From positions 62,001 to 126,000 of the forward strand of contig NZ_JAGSYG010000005.1 in assembly GCF_025685655.1 (NCBI RefSeq): a stretch of 64,000 nucleotides of DNA, read 5' to 3'. How positions within the stretch are numbered: position 1 is the first letter of the stretch; every line of letters begins with the position of its first letter. Of this stretch, positions 24,658-34,072 are shown in pieces. The notes below the pieces were generated by a model that was not told where the DNA came from, made no database searches, and saw only the letters and a program-made list of their open reading frames with translations. The translations under genes were made by a program, and so were the position numbers. Source of the stretch: Acidicapsa ligni (GTDB lineage: Bacteria; Acidobacteriota; Terriglobia; Terriglobales; Acidobacteriaceae).

Positions 24658-25696
24658 ATACAAGATCGCGCTGGTGGGCGCCTCCTCACTGCTGGCTAAA
24701 GAGCTGAAAGAGGCGCTGACGGAATCTCCGCTGGCAAGTGCCAGTTTTTTACTGCTCGACGAAAAAGATGCGCAAGGGCAACTGGACCAGATTGGCGACG
24801 AGGTTATCGTGGTGCAGTCGGTCGAGACGAACTCGTTCGAGGGGATTGATTTCACGTTTTTCGCAGGCAGTGAAGAGCAGACGAAGGGATATTGGCGTCA
24901 TGCCGTCCGCGCCGGCTCGATGGTGCTGGATTTGAGTGGTGCGCTGGATGGCGAGCCCGGTGTGCTGGTGCGAAGTCCGTGGCTGGGAGACTCGATTGAC
25001 TCGCCGGATCTGCTGACCAAGGCGATTGTCCCGGCCAATGCGGCTGCGTTGGCGCTGGCACTGCTGCTGGATCGTTTGCAGGAGATTGCCGAAGTGAAGT
25101 TTGTGGCGGCGACAGTGTTGCAGCCTGCATCGGAGTTCGGCAAGGATGCGCTGGATGAACTGCACCAGCAGACGGTGAGCCTGTTGAGTTTTCAGACCAT
25201 GCCGCGGGCGATGTTCGATACGCAGGTGGCCTACAACATGCTATCCAGCTTTGGCGAAAGTGCGACGGCAAACCTGGCGAATGCCGAATCCCGCATTCGC
25301 CGTCACTATGCCGCGCTGGCCGGAAACAAGCTGCCGGAACTGCGGTTGCAACTGCTGAATGCGCCGGTGTTTCATGGGCACACTTTTTCGATATGCATTG
25401 AGTTGGATCGGGCGTTGCCGCTTTCTTCGATTGAGGATGCGCTTGGTGGAGAGCATCTCGACCTGGTGTTGGAGGCGACGGATTCACCTTCAAATCTGGC
25501 TGCTGTCGGACAAAATGATGTGCTGGTCTGGCTGAAGCCGGAGCCGCCGATCGCCGCAGATGCGGAGCGGGGAAGTGGCGAGATCAGTCGATTCTGGCTG
25601 TGGGCAGCGAGCGACAACCTGCGTCTTACGGCGTTGAATGCAATCGACTGCGCGCTTGATCTGCGCCGCTTGAGGCCCAAGGGACAGGTGCAGTAG
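24647..25696 (+). CDS. Asd-like (USG-1-type) protein lacking the catalytic cysteine
   Basis: 349 residues with the fold and motif order of aspartate-semialdehyde dehydrogenase: N-terminal 'KIALVGASSLLAKELKEAL', 'DFTFFAGSEEQTK', 'GSMVLDLSGA', the dimerisation 'ASEFGKDALDELHQQT' and 'NAPVFHGHTFSICIEL'. At the active site, where true enzymes have NPNC, it reads 'VPANAAAL', with Ala for the nucleophilic Cys; the substrate-binding Arg before 'VPV' is also absent. It is therefore probably not an active ASADH and resembles the USG-1 class of unknown role. The start overlaps pssA by 11 bases. Confidence 0.85.
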   Translation: MATEYKIALVGASSLLAKELKEALTESPLASASFLLLDEKDAQGQLDQIGDEVIVVQSVETNSFEGIDFTFFAGSEEQTKGYWRHAVRAGSMVLDLSGALDGEPGVLVRSPWLGDSIDSPDLLTKAIVPANAAALALALLLDRLQEIAEVKFVAATVLQPASEFGKDALDELHQQTVSLLSFQTMPRAMFDTQVAYNMLSSFGESATANLANAESRIRRHYAALAGNKLPELRLQLLNAPVFHGHTFSICIELDRALPLSSIEDALGGEHLDLVLEATDSPSNLAAVGQNDVLVWLKPEPPIAADAERGSGEISRFWLWAASDNLRLTALNAIDCALDLRRLRPKGQVQ

Positions 25697-25717
25697 CCTG
25701 ATTCAGAGCCTGCCCGA

Positions 25718-26893
25718 TCAGATTCGGCCTGAATCGAGATAGCGTATCCAGGCCTGTTCGATATAACTGTCTGTCATGCCTGCGATGTAGTCGGTGACGA
25801 CGCGAGCGACACCTTCCCTGGTTACGCGGGCGAGGTGGTCGCCGGGCAGCAATGCGGGATCGTTGATCAACGCGGCAAAGAGCGTCTTGACCACTTCTTC
25901 GGAGTGGACATGCTCCTCTTCCATAATCGGCGACTGGTAGAGGCTGGCGTAGAGGAAGCTCTTGGCCTGCTTCCGCTTCTCTTCCATCGGTCGGCTGAGA
26001 CGGGCGATTCGATGGGGTGTCTGGCGTAGGTCGGCCAGTGTTTCAATGCCCAGATCGCCAACCTGGCGAACGACCTCCTGCATGAGATCTGTTACCAGCG
26101 CGTTCAGCATGTGTTTGAGTGCTTCGTTGGTCAGCAGTCCTGGCTCAGCGGCTGGGAACTCGTGTTTAGCGGCGGCATAGAAACCGGCAAAGAGCGGGAC
26201 CTGTTCCTGCACGAGGCCGAGTTCAAGAATGCCTGCGGAAAGTCCATCTTCGAGGTCGGCGGTGAGGTAGGCAATTTCGTCCGCGAGGTCGATCAGTTGC
26301 GCTTCGAGCGGTGGTTGTTGATCGAGCATGTATTCCGCGAGTTCGGGATATCGATCTGCCGGGTAGTCACGTGAATGTTTGATGATGCCTTCGCGAACGC
26401 CGAGGGTCAGGTTTAGTCCGCGGAAGGCTGCGTATCGCTCTTCAAAGCTGGTAACAATGCGGAGCGCATGCAGGTTGTGATCGAAGCCGAGTGCATGACC
26501 GCGCAGGGCTTCGTCTAGCGCCTTTTCTCCGGCGTGCCCGAATGGAGGGTGGCCTATATCGTGAACCAGTGCGAGGGCTTCGGCCAGCGGAGTGTTCAAA
26601 CCCAGAGTGGATGCGAGGGTTCGCGCAATCTGCGTTACTTCAAGCGTGTGGGTCAGGCGGCTGCGTGTGTGATCGCTCTCGGCGCGATTGCGTGTGAACA
26701 CCTGAGTCTTGCCGGAGAGGCGTCGAAAGGCCTTGGCATGGAGGATGCGTGCGCAATCGCGAACGAAAGCGGATCGGTAGGGATGCGGCGCCTCCGGGTA
26801 GGATCGTTGCGATAACGGGTCGAGGGCGTCGTCCGAAACGGCAATGCGTGGAGGAAGCCTGAGTTCCAGCGCGTTGTTTTGTGCAGCAGTCAT
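25718..26893 (-). CDS. dgt: dGTP triphosphohydrolase-like HD-domain protein
   Basis: 391 residues. The HD phosphohydrolase motif set is complete: 'RSRLTHTLEVTQIARTLA' (first His), 'LVHDIGHPPFGHAGEKALDE' (HD pair) and 'LIDLADEIAYLTADLEDG' (last Asp). Such enzymes hydrolyse dNTPs, often dGTP, to nucleoside and triphosphate; some protect against phage. Substrate is not readable here. The ATG follows GGGAG by 7-8 bases. Convergent with the Asd-like gene, with only 21 bases between. Confidence 0.92.
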   Translation of the reverse strand: MTAAQNNALELRLPPRIAVSDDALDPLSQRSYPEAPHPYRSAFVRDCARILHAKAFRRLSGKTQVFTRNRAESDHTRSRLTHTLEVTQIARTLASTLGLNTPLAEALALVHDIGHPPFGHAGEKALDEALRGHALGFDHNLHALRIVTSFEERYAAFRGLNLTLGVREGIIKHSRDYPADRYPELAEYMLDQQPPLEAQLIDLADEIAYLTADLEDGLSAGILELGLVQEQVPLFAGFYAAAKHEFPAAEPGLLTNEALKHMLNALVTDLMQEVVRQVGDLGIETLADLRQTPHRIARLSRPMEEKRKQAKSFLYASLYQSPIMEEEHVHSEEVVKTLFAALINDPALLPGDHLARVTREGVARVVTDYIAGMTDSYIEQAWIRYLDSGRI

Positions 26894-27101
26894 GCTTTTC
26901 TCCCACTCAAGAGTAAATCGTCCGGGCCATGCAATTAGTAAACGATTGCTTTCATTCGAGGGCTAAATGCGTTGGACAAGCGATGTAGCCCGGAGTACAC
27001 TTCCCGGTACTTTGGCAGAGGTCAAGCGGACGAACTGAGTTATGTAGCATCAGGTCGGCCAGATATTCCAGTGGTCTTGCTCTTACACGGAGGTTCAAGC
27101 T

Positions 27102-28088
27102 ATGACATCGATCAGAAGGCTAATTGCGATTGCGATTACCCCGGCGCTTTTTATGGCGACAAGCTGTGGTCGCCACTCTACTTCGGAGGTTTTCTACCTC
27201 ATTGCCGCGAACCTTTCGCTGCCGTATTGGAAGACAGCGGAAACCGGCTTCAACGCGGCAGCAGCGCGATACAGGGTAACAGGCAAGGTGGCTGGGCCGG
27301 ATAACTACGATCCGCAGGCCGAGTTACAAGAGTTGAATCATGCGGTTGCGGCCAAGCCAGCGGGCATATTGATTTCGGTGGCGGACGAAGGGTTGCTGAA
27401 ACCCGGTATTGACGCGGCAATTGCAGCGGGTATTCCAGTCATTACCATCGACTCAGATGCGCCGAGCAGCCGAAGGCTTTTCTTTATCGGAACCAACAAT
27501 CTGGATGCAGGGCATCTGGGTGGAGAACGGATAGCAGAGAGACTTGGAGGGCGCGGAAACGTGGTCTTCTACTCCATGCCTGGGCAGCCGAACCTGGACG
27601 AAAGACTGCAGGGATACAAAGATATCTTTGCAACGCATCCCGACATCAAGATCATCGACGTTGTGAATATCAAAGGCGATGCGCGCAATGCGTTCGATAA
27701 CACGCAGCAATACCTGGCGCAGACAGGAGTTGCCAGGGTGTCTGCGTTCATTTGCCTGGAGGCTTCCTCGGGTAAGGTGGTTGCGGATGCGGTGCGGCGT
27801 CAAAAGATAACGGACCGCGTGGTGGTTGCCATGGATGTGGATCAGGATACGCTTGCGGAGATCAAGGATGGAACGATTGAAGCAACTATCTCTCAGAAGC
27901 CTTTTACGATGGGTTATGTCGGATTAAAGCAGCTCGATGAGATCTTTCATAACATGCCTAAGTCGCTTTCCAAGGACTATAGCGTGGATGCTTTTGCGGA
28001 GTATCCTGTGTTTATCGATACGGGCACCGCACTGGTAGACAAGGCAAACGTGGATGTTTATGCGAGGTCTGCCGCGGATCATCAATAA
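27102..28088 (+). CDS. Sugar-type periplasmic binding lipoprotein (RbsB-like)
   Basis: 328 residues with a lipobox ending 'FMATSC' near residue 22, then a type-I periplasmic binding fold: 'VFYLIAANLSLPYWKTAETGFNAAAARY', 'DPQAELQELNHAVAAKPAGILISVAD', 'AIAAGIPVITIDSDAP' and 'IGTNNLDAGHLGGERIAE'. Such proteins feed ribose/galactose-type ABC importers, yet no permease or ATPase gene adjoins, and a strong terminator follows. It may serve a distant importer or act as a sensor. CGGAGG lies 8 bases before the ATG. Confidence 0.9.
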   Translation: MTSIRRLIAIAITPALFMATSCGRHSTSEVFYLIAANLSLPYWKTAETGFNAAAARYRVTGKVAGPDNYDPQAELQELNHAVAAKPAGILISVADEGLLKPGIDAAIAAGIPVITIDSDAPSSRRLFFIGTNNLDAGHLGGERIAERLGGRGNVVFYSMPGQPNLDERLQGYKDIFATHPDIKIIDVVNIKGDARNAFDNTQQYLAQTGVARVSAFICLEASSGKVVADAVRRQKITDRVVVAMDVDQDTLAEIKDGTIEATISQKPFTMGYVGLKQLDEIFHNMPKSLSKDYSVDAFAEYPVFIDTGTALVDKANVDVYARSAADHQ

Positions 28089-28121
28089 TAAGTCGAAATA
28101 GTAATAAGTCGAGGCAGTTAA

Positions 28122-28164
28122 ATAAGAGAGCCGCAGCGGATGATTCCGGCTGCGGCTCTCTTAT
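28122..28164. terminator. Bidirectional terminator after the sugar-binding lipoprotein
   Basis: A 16-bp perfect stem (ATAAGAGAGCCGCAGC with GCTGCGGCTCTCTTAT) around an 11-base loop; AT-rich flanks on both sides. It separates converging genes. Confidence 0.88.
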
Positions 28165-28189
28165 CTGGTACGCAAGTTAGTATCGCGAG

Positions 28190-30379
28190 TTATGGCTTGG
28201 CGTCGCCGAGGTGACTTTCCTGCTTGGCCAGCTTGACTCTCGCGCCTTCGAGCTTCTTTTGCACTTTGGCTACGTCCGTGGCTTCAACGTCTGCGGAGGC
28301 TGATTTCGCGTATTCCGCAATAGAAATCTCCCATTGAGAGGCGGCGAGGCGAATGCGCCCGGTCTTTTCGTAGAGGTCGCCCAGGTGATCATGCACGGAG
28401 GGGTCGGTTGATGTGCGCTCGACGGCCTTGCGCAGATTGTCTTCTGCGGACTCGTACTGGCCGAGCTTGAAGTAGACCCAGCCCAGCGAGTCGAGATATG
28501 CGCCATTCATCGGCTCAAGCTCAACGGCTTTGCGAATGTACTTGAGCGCGTCTGCGTAGCGGGTGGTCTTGTCGACCAGCATGTAGCCGAGATTGTTGAG
28601 GGTGATGGCGCTGTTCGGATCGATCTTCAGCACTTCCTGAAAGAACTGCTCCGCTTGATCGTAGTGCTTTTCGCGCTCGGCGAGAGCACCCTTCTGCAGG
28701 TACAGGTTGACCTTATCCTCTTTGCTCGTGGAGTAGGGCTCGGCCTTGGCCAGCGCTTCTTCTGCTTCCTTCCAGTGCTTGAGGCGCAACTGAATCTGGG
28801 AGATTTGCAGATAGACATCGCGGTCGGATGAGTTGCCCTTCAGCAAGCCGTTGGCCAGTGCGAGACCTTCATCCAGTTTGCCGGTATCGGCCAGTTGCCA
28901 GGCCAGCAGCAGTTTGAGATCGCGGTCGTTGGGGTTGGCGGCGACAGCTTTGCGGCAGACATCCGTTGCCTCGTCGAACATCTTTGCATCGCGATAGGTA
29001 TCCACCTGGCCCTGATAACCGCGCTTGGCGAAATCACCGCCGAGGTCGACCATTTTCTGATAGGTGGCGATAGCCTCGGGAGTCTTGTTCTCCTCGTGAT
29101 AAACGGCGGCGAGGCGTTCGAGAAAGATGCTGCGGTTGGTTTTTTCTTCCTGGGTGTAGGCGCCGTTGGCGTGCTCGGTGGCGTCGACCATCTGCTTGTA
29201 AACAGTTACGGCTTCGTCATAGCGGCCAAGAACATCGAGCAGGAGGCCCTCGTTGTATCCAGCCTCAAGCGAGCTGGGGTCTTTGGCGCGGGCTTTGCGA
29301 ATGGTTACCAGTGCCTGCGCATACTTGCCCTGCCTGCGTTGAATTTCGGAGACGCGATCCAGTGTTGCCACGTCATCCGGGTCGGCCTGAAGCAACTGTT
29401 GAAACTGCTTCATGGATTCGTCCAGTTGATTGTCGGCGAGCAGGACCTGGGCCAGAGCACGGATCACATCGAGGTTCTCCGGATCCATGTCCACGGAGCG
29501 TTGATAGGCCGCGATGGCCTTCTTCAAGTCCTTGAGCTGCTCGTAGGCTGCGCCGAGAGCGAACTCCATCTTGCCGGAGCGATCATTGACCGGAACGGCT
29601 TCGAGGATGTCTGCGGAGCGCTTGACGTCGCCATTCTCTGCATAGAGCCGGGCGAGGTTGAGGATGGCATCTTCCGATCCGGGATCGATGGACTGCGCGG
29701 CTTTGAACTGGGCCTCGGCCTTGGCGCTGTCGTGTTTCACGGTATAAAGCTGGCCCAGCAGAAGATGATTTTCGATGCTCTTGGGCTCCAGCGTTATGAT
29801 CTTGGTGTATTCGGCTATGGCCAGGTCCAGAACCTTGGCACTGGGGCTGGATTGGTTGTCTGAACTCTGCTCCTGCCCGAGGGAACGCAGGTAGATGCGA
29901 CCGAGGAGCTTGTGCGCTTCGAGGTTTTGATCGTTCTTCTTGATCAGTTCCTGCGTGGTCTGGATGGCTTCGCGGACGCGCCCGGCGCGGAAGTACAGCT
30001 CGGCCAGCCCTACGGACAGTTCGGGCGAGTCGGGGTCGGCATTCAGCGCGAGCTTGTACTCTTCCACGGCACGGGTTACGAATTCCTGGCGGCCGTAGTT
30101 GATCGCCATGTCCTCATAGGTGTGAGCGAGCGCGGCATGGTAATACGCGGTGGCTCGATCAACTGCAGGGGCGGGCGTAGCAGCCGGAGCGGAAGGCTTG
30201 GCGGCGATAGGCGCAATGTTGACTTCCGATCCCGCCGGAGTGGGAGAAGTCGTGGCCTGTGCATAGGCCAAAGGAGACAGGCTGCAGAGTGAAACTGTGG
30301 CGATTGCGGCAGCTGCAACGGCCAGAAACCTGGAATTCCTGCGAAGTATTTGTTGGTGCTCGTCCGTCATGTTCGGCAT
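28190..30379 (-). CDS. Large secreted/periplasmic TPR-repeat protein
   Basis: About 729 residues. A signal segment ('FLAVAAAAIATVSLCSLSPLAYAQ') is followed by at least 15 TPR-like repeats from about residue 75 to 690, for example 'NHLLLGQLYTVKHDSAKAEAQFKAAQSIDP' parts and 'TLNNLGYMLVDKTTRYADALKYIRKAVELEP'. TPR arrays bind other proteins. No catalytic domain is visible. Starts at 30385 (GTG), 30379 or 30370 are all possible; GAGAG sits about 7 bases before 30379. Neighbours give no hint of a partner. Confidence 0.92.
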   Translation of the reverse strand: MPNMTDEHQQILRRNSRFLAVAAAAIATVSLCSLSPLAYAQATTSPTPAGSEVNIAPIAAKPSAPAATPAPAVDRATAYYHAALAHTYEDMAINYGRQEFVTRAVEEYKLALNADPDSPELSVGLAELYFRAGRVREAIQTTQELIKKNDQNLEAHKLLGRIYLRSLGQEQSSDNQSSPSAKVLDLAIAEYTKIITLEPKSIENHLLLGQLYTVKHDSAKAEAQFKAAQSIDPGSEDAILNLARLYAENGDVKRSADILEAVPVNDRSGKMEFALGAAYEQLKDLKKAIAAYQRSVDMDPENLDVIRALAQVLLADNQLDESMKQFQQLLQADPDDVATLDRVSEIQRRQGKYAQALVTIRKARAKDPSSLEAGYNEGLLLDVLGRYDEAVTVYKQMVDATEHANGAYTQEEKTNRSIFLERLAAVYHEENKTPEAIATYQKMVDLGGDFAKRGYQGQVDTYRDAKMFDEATDVCRKAVAANPNDRDLKLLLAWQLADTGKLDEGLALANGLLKGNSSDRDVYLQISQIQLRLKHWKEAEEALAKAEPYSTSKEDKVNLYLQKGALAEREKHYDQAEQFFQEVLKIDPNSAITLNNLGYMLVDKTTRYADALKYIRKAVELEPMNGAYLDSLGWVYFKLGQYESAEDNLRKAVERTSTDPSVHDHLGDLYEKTGRIRLAASQWEISIAEYAKSASADVEATDVAKVQKKLEGARVKLAKQESHLGDAKP

Positions 30380-30385
30380 TCCCAC

Positions 30386-30667
30386 ACTCTCAAGGGATGG
30401 ATGATCCGACTTCCGGCTATCTTCATCGGGCGATTGATTGCCGGGGGAAGTGCTCCGAAAGGCTGGCTGTCGAGGCGCAAAACCGCGTTTAGCGACAGGA
30501 CCATCAACTTATTTGACGATTGTATCTCGCAAATGGTTCAAAGGTCTTTCGGGCTGTACGAGGCAGAGGATTGGGTCGGAATAGTCCAAATGCAGACGGG
30601 ATTGAAGACTGGGTTGAAGGCGGGTCGAAATCCGAAAATGACACGGTATTACCAGACTGGTTATTGC
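30386..30667. other. Intergenic stretch without a recognisable gene
   Basis: Between the TPR gene start and the purH hairpin. Both strands were read; only short unsupported frames are present. It should hold the promoter of the TPR gene, but no clear -35/-10 pair could be picked. Confidence 0.5.
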
Positions 30668-30706
30668 CAATGGATGCCGCTCCGATGATGGCTGCGGCAT
30701 CCATTG
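30668..30706 (-). terminator. Hairpin downstream of purH
   Basis: CAATGGATGCCGC and GCGGCATCCATTG form a perfect 13-bp stem 7 bases after the purH stop. The T-run is weak, so it may act as an RNA 3' end stabiliser as much as a terminator. Confidence 0.6.
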
Positions 30707-30712
30707 CTGTTT

Positions 30713-32293
30713 CTAGTGGCGGAAGTGGCGCATTCCAGTGAAGACCATGGCCACTCCGAGACGGTCGGCGGCGGCGATCACTTCAGCGTCCCGCACCGAG
30801 CCGCCGGGCTGGATGACTGCCGTTGCTCCGGCTTCGATGACTGTTTCCAGACCGTCGGGGAACGGGAAAAAGGCGTCGGAGGCGGCCACGCAACCGGCCA
30901 GGGGAAGGACAGCCTTCATCGCGCCGAATCGGGCTGCATCTACGCGGCTCATCTGACCGGCGCCGACGCCGATGGTCTGCCCGTCTTTGGCGTAGACGAT
31001 CGCGTTTGATTTCACATGTTTACAGATGCGCCAGGAGAAGAGCAGGCTGGCCATCTCTTCCGGCGACGGAGCGCGTTTGGTGACGATTTTCAGGTCGGCT
31101 TCGGTAATGTGGCCCGTATCGGCGTCCTGGAGCAGCAGGCCGCCGGAAACCTGCTTGACGGCTGGTTTGGCGGGCGCGGAGTTGACCCGAACCAGACGCA
31201 GGTTTTTCTTTGTCGCGAAGATGGCCAATGCCTCGGGGGTGAAGGCCGGGGCGGCAATGGCTTCGACGAAGAGTTTGGCGATGATGATGGCGGCTTCTGC
31301 GTCTACTTCGCGATTGATCCCGATTACTCCGCCGAAGGCTGAGACGGGATCGGCGGCGAGCGCTTTTTCATAGGCTTCGAGGACAGATGCCCCGGTAGCT
31401 GCTCCGCACGGATTGGTGTGCTTGATGATGGCGACGGCGGTTTCGGGGAACTCTTCCGCAAGGGCCCAGCAGGCATCCAGATCTACGAGGTTGTTGTAGC
31501 TCAGTTCTTTACCCTGGAGCTGGCTGGCGTTGGCGATTCCGAGGCCGGAGCCGTCGGCGTAGAGGGCGGCGCGCTGGTGCGGATTCTCGCCATAACGCAG
31601 CGACATTGCCTGGGGAAGATTGATGCGGAGCGTTTGCGGCAGGGTTTCGCTGTCAAAAGTCGCGGGAGATTCAGGCTCTGGTGCTTCGAGCACCTGATCG
31701 AGCGCGTTGGAGATGGCTGTGTCGTAGGCGGCGGTGGTGGCGAAGGCCTGTTTCGCCAGCTTCCAGCGAGTCGCGCGGGTGAGGCCGCCGCCATTTGCCT
31801 GCAATTCCTCGGCGAGAGCGGTGTAGTCGCTGACCCGGGTGACGATGGCGACATCTTCAAAGTTCTTGGCTGCGGAGCGCACCATCGACGGGCCGCCGAT
31901 GTCGATGTTCTCAATAAGGTGGCCGAAGGCTACGCCAGCCTGAGCTGCGGTTTTTTCAAAGGCATAGAGATTTACGACTACCATGTCGATTGGCAGGATG
32001 CCGTGCTCGGCAACTGCTGCCTCATGCTCGGCCTTGCCGCGGATGTAAAGCAGTCCGCCGTGGACGCGCGGATGGAGTGTTTTGACGCGGCCGTCGAGCA
32101 TCTCCGGGAAGTCGGTGAGTTCGCTGATGTCTTTGACTGTCAGGCCGGCTTCACGCAGGGCTTTGGCTGTTCCGCCGGTCGAGATCAACTCCACACCGAG
32201 GCTGGCGAGCGCCTGGGCAAAGGCCACGAGGCCGGTCTTATCGGTAACGCTCAGCAGTGCGCGGCGAATCTTCTTTTCCTGTAAAGATGACAC
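30713..32293 (-). CDS. purH: Bifunctional AICAR formyltransferase/IMP cyclohydrolase
   Basis: Last two steps of IMP synthesis. 526 residues, normal length. The MGS-like cyclohydrolase domain is N-terminal ('[20 protein letters not shown]', 'STGGTAK', '[15 protein letters not shown]'). The formyltransferase part contains '[13 protein letters not shown]', 'KHTNPCGAA' (catalytic Lys-His) and '[13 protein letters not shown]', ending '...GMRHFRH'. The start is GTG at 32293, with AAGGAC 6 bases upstream. No other purine gene is adjacent. Confidence 0.97.
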   Translation of the reverse strand: MSSLQEKKIRRALLSVTDKTGLVAFAQALASLGVELISTGGTAKALREAGLTVKDISELTDFPEMLDGRVKTLHPRVHGGLLYIRGKAEHEAAVAEHGILPIDMVVVNLYAFEKTAAQAGVAFGHLIENIDIGGPSMVRSAAKNFEDVAIVTRVSDYTALAEELQANGGGLTRATRWKLAKQAFATTAAYDTAISNALDQVLEAPEPESPATFDSETLPQTLRINLPQAMSLRYGENPHQRAALYADGSGLGIANASQLQGKELSYNNLVDLDACWALAEEFPETAVAIIKHTNPCGAATGASVLEAYEKALAADPVSAFGGVIGINREVDAEAAIIIAKLFVEAIAAPAFTPEALAIFATKKNLRLVRVNSAPAKPAVKQVSGGLLLQDADTGHITEADLKIVTKRAPSPEEMASLLFSWRICKHVKSNAIVYAKDGQTIGVGAGQMSRVDAARFGAMKAVLPLAGCVAASDAFFPFPDGLETVIEAGATAVIQPGGSVRDAEVIAAADRLGVAMVFTGMRHFRH

Positions 32294-32462
32294 GTTTTCG
32301 TCCTTTAATTCTGAAATGCGTGCGGCCTGCCGGGTTTGTGCTGCGATTACAGGCCCACTGGTTAGGGTACATCGAATTGAAGAATGGATGCCGTCTCACA
32401 ATGCTGCGACTAAGTTTCTGGCTTGCATTGCCAGTCATTGGTAACCGAACTACAGTAGTGAT

Positions 32463-33353
32463 ATGGGAAGTTACTCTACTCCTCCTGACTTTCCCGCACG
32501 ACAGGCTGAGATTTTGCCTCCCGCGACGGACGATAACTTTGCACAGGAAGCGGAACTGCGCGCTGTGCGCGAACGTGGTTCCGGGCGCAGATCCGGGGCT
32601 CGGTCGTGGGCGCATGCTCCGGCGACCTATATTTTGGTGGGCATCAATTGCCTGGTGTTCCTGGGCATGGTCTTCTCCGGCGTTTCCATAATGAACCCCA
32701 CGACGCAGCAGTTGATGCATTCGGGAGCCAATAATCCCGTACATGTGCTGATTTACGGGGAATGGTGGCGCATTATCACTGCGATGTTCGTCCACGTAGG
32801 CATCATTCACCTGGCGACGAATATGTGGTGCCTGTGGAATCTTGGCTTGCTGGCAGAGCCGCTGCTTGGCCCGGCTGGTGTGTTCGCGGCATACATTCTT
32901 TCGGGTGCGGCAGGGAATCTGCTTTCAATTGGCTATGACTCATTTTTCAAGTCGGGAACGCTGGTGGGAGCGGGTGCGTCAGGCGCGGTCTTTGGGATCG
33001 CGGGCGTGCTGATCATCCTGCTTAAGTCGAAGCGGCTGCCTATTCCACCTAAAGAACTCGCAGGTTTGCGGCGTTACGTTATCTATTTTGCGCTGATTAA
33101 TTTTGTACTGGGCTTTGGCAGTATGGCGGTGCGGACGGCAGTCCAAATCGACAATATGGCCCACCTGGGAGGATTTCTCGGTGGAATCCTGTTTGCGCTG
33201 CCGCTGGTGCCGCTGATCGGTTCGCCGCGACCGCTCTTCCGGTTTCGTCTCCGGTTGGCTATCGGGTTACTTTGCAGCGTGCTGGTCTTTTTCAGCTTCT
33301 ATATCAGTACCGCAGTCGCAGTGACGAAAGACACGCCTACCGAACAGCAGTAG
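32463..33353 (+). CDS. Rhomboid-family intramembrane serine protease
   Basis: 296 residues, six or seven membrane segments. Catalytic Ser173 lies in 'GAGASGAVFG' and His234 in 'NMAHLGGFLGG'; the loop-1 'GEWWRIITAMFVHVGIIHLATNMWCLW' gives the His/Asn oxyanion helpers. A hydrophilic N-terminal tail of about 50 residues precedes the first helix. Substrate unknown. Its end overlaps the convergent XRE regulator by 17 bases. Confidence 0.94.
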   Translation: MGSYSTPPDFPARQAEILPPATDDNFAQEAELRAVRERGSGRRSGARSWAHAPATYILVGINCLVFLGMVFSGVSIMNPTTQQLMHSGANNPVHVLIYGEWWRIITAMFVHVGIIHLATNMWCLWNLGLLAEPLLGPAGVFAAYILSGAAGNLLSIGYDSFFKSGTLVGAGASGAVFGIAGVLIILLKSKRLPIPPKELAGLRRYVIYFALINFVLGFGSMAVRTAVQIDNMAHLGGFLGGILFALPLVPLIGSPRPLFRFRLRLAIGLLCSVLVFFSFYISTAVAVTKDTPTEQQ

Positions 33354-33684
33354 CTGCGAATTTCTTCACCATGGCGAGCAGCAGCTTGCGGTCGCTCTCG
33401 TTCAGATTGGTGGAGTAACGCCGAATCTGGGTGAGGAAGCGCAGCTCATCGTCGGACAGCTTCTGCGTGTTCAAATCGCGATTGAGCGAGTCCTCTGCAA
33501 AAAACTGTGCAATGGGCAGGTCGAGCGCCTGGGCAATCTTGGAAAGGGTGTCAAGCGAGGGGACCGTATGACCGTTCTCGACGCGCGAAAGATAGCAGCG
33601 CAGCAGACCGGTCTTCTTTTCAATATCTCCCTGCGAGAGGCCTTTTTGCAGGCGATGTCCGCGAATCGTAGTCCCGATTTTCAT
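33337..33684 (-). CDS. XRE-family transcriptional regulator
   Basis: 115 residues from the ATG giving 'MKIGTTIRGHRLQKGLSQGDIEKK'. The Cro/cI helix-turn-helix spans about residues 5-60 ('LSQGDIEKKTGLLRCYLSRVENGHTVPSLDTLSKIAQALDLP'), followed by a short helical tail ('LNESDRKLLLAMVKKFAA'). Similar short XRE proteins recur in Acidobacteria. A longer frame to 33768 exists but lacks similarity. It reads away from the TonB-receptor gene upstream, whose control it might share; this is not demonstrated. Confidence 0.9.
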   Translation of the reverse strand: MKIGTTIRGHRLQKGLSQGDIEKKTGLLRCYLSRVENGHTVPSLDTLSKIAQALDLPIAQFFAEDSLNRDLNTQKLSDDELRFLTQIRRYSTNLNESDRKLLLAMVKKFAATAVR

Positions 33685-34072
33685 CGTTTGAAGTCCCGTG
33701 TAACCTATGCTCCCGAGGATTGTCTCTCGAAGTAGCAACTCTTGAGGTGTTGTCTCAATAGTTAACATGGCAAATAAGCAAAAAGCAAGCCATTTTTGCA
33801 GACAGGTAAGGCCTTGCGTCTTTGTCGCATCCGCAGATCGGCAATTTTACCGGTGAATTTAAGAGGCATAGATGTTGCATCGGAGTCATTATCGACACGT
33901 GCAGGGTAGGCGTTCAATTTGAAGAACGATACTTTTACATGCAGGGAAGATTCTCGGAGCGGTATGCGGAGTGATACGCGGGAAGATGCAATTCTCGGCA
34001 ATCGTAAACCTTCGTCCGACCTGCCACGTCAGACGAATACGAATGCGTCACTTTTCATTGGAGCTGTTTCGA

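Noticed and set aside
26972..27304. Plus-strand 110-codon frame before the sugar-binding lipoprotein
   Set aside because: It overlaps the lipoprotein gene in another phase and lacks any family motif; the lipoprotein has a good ribosome site and lipobox.
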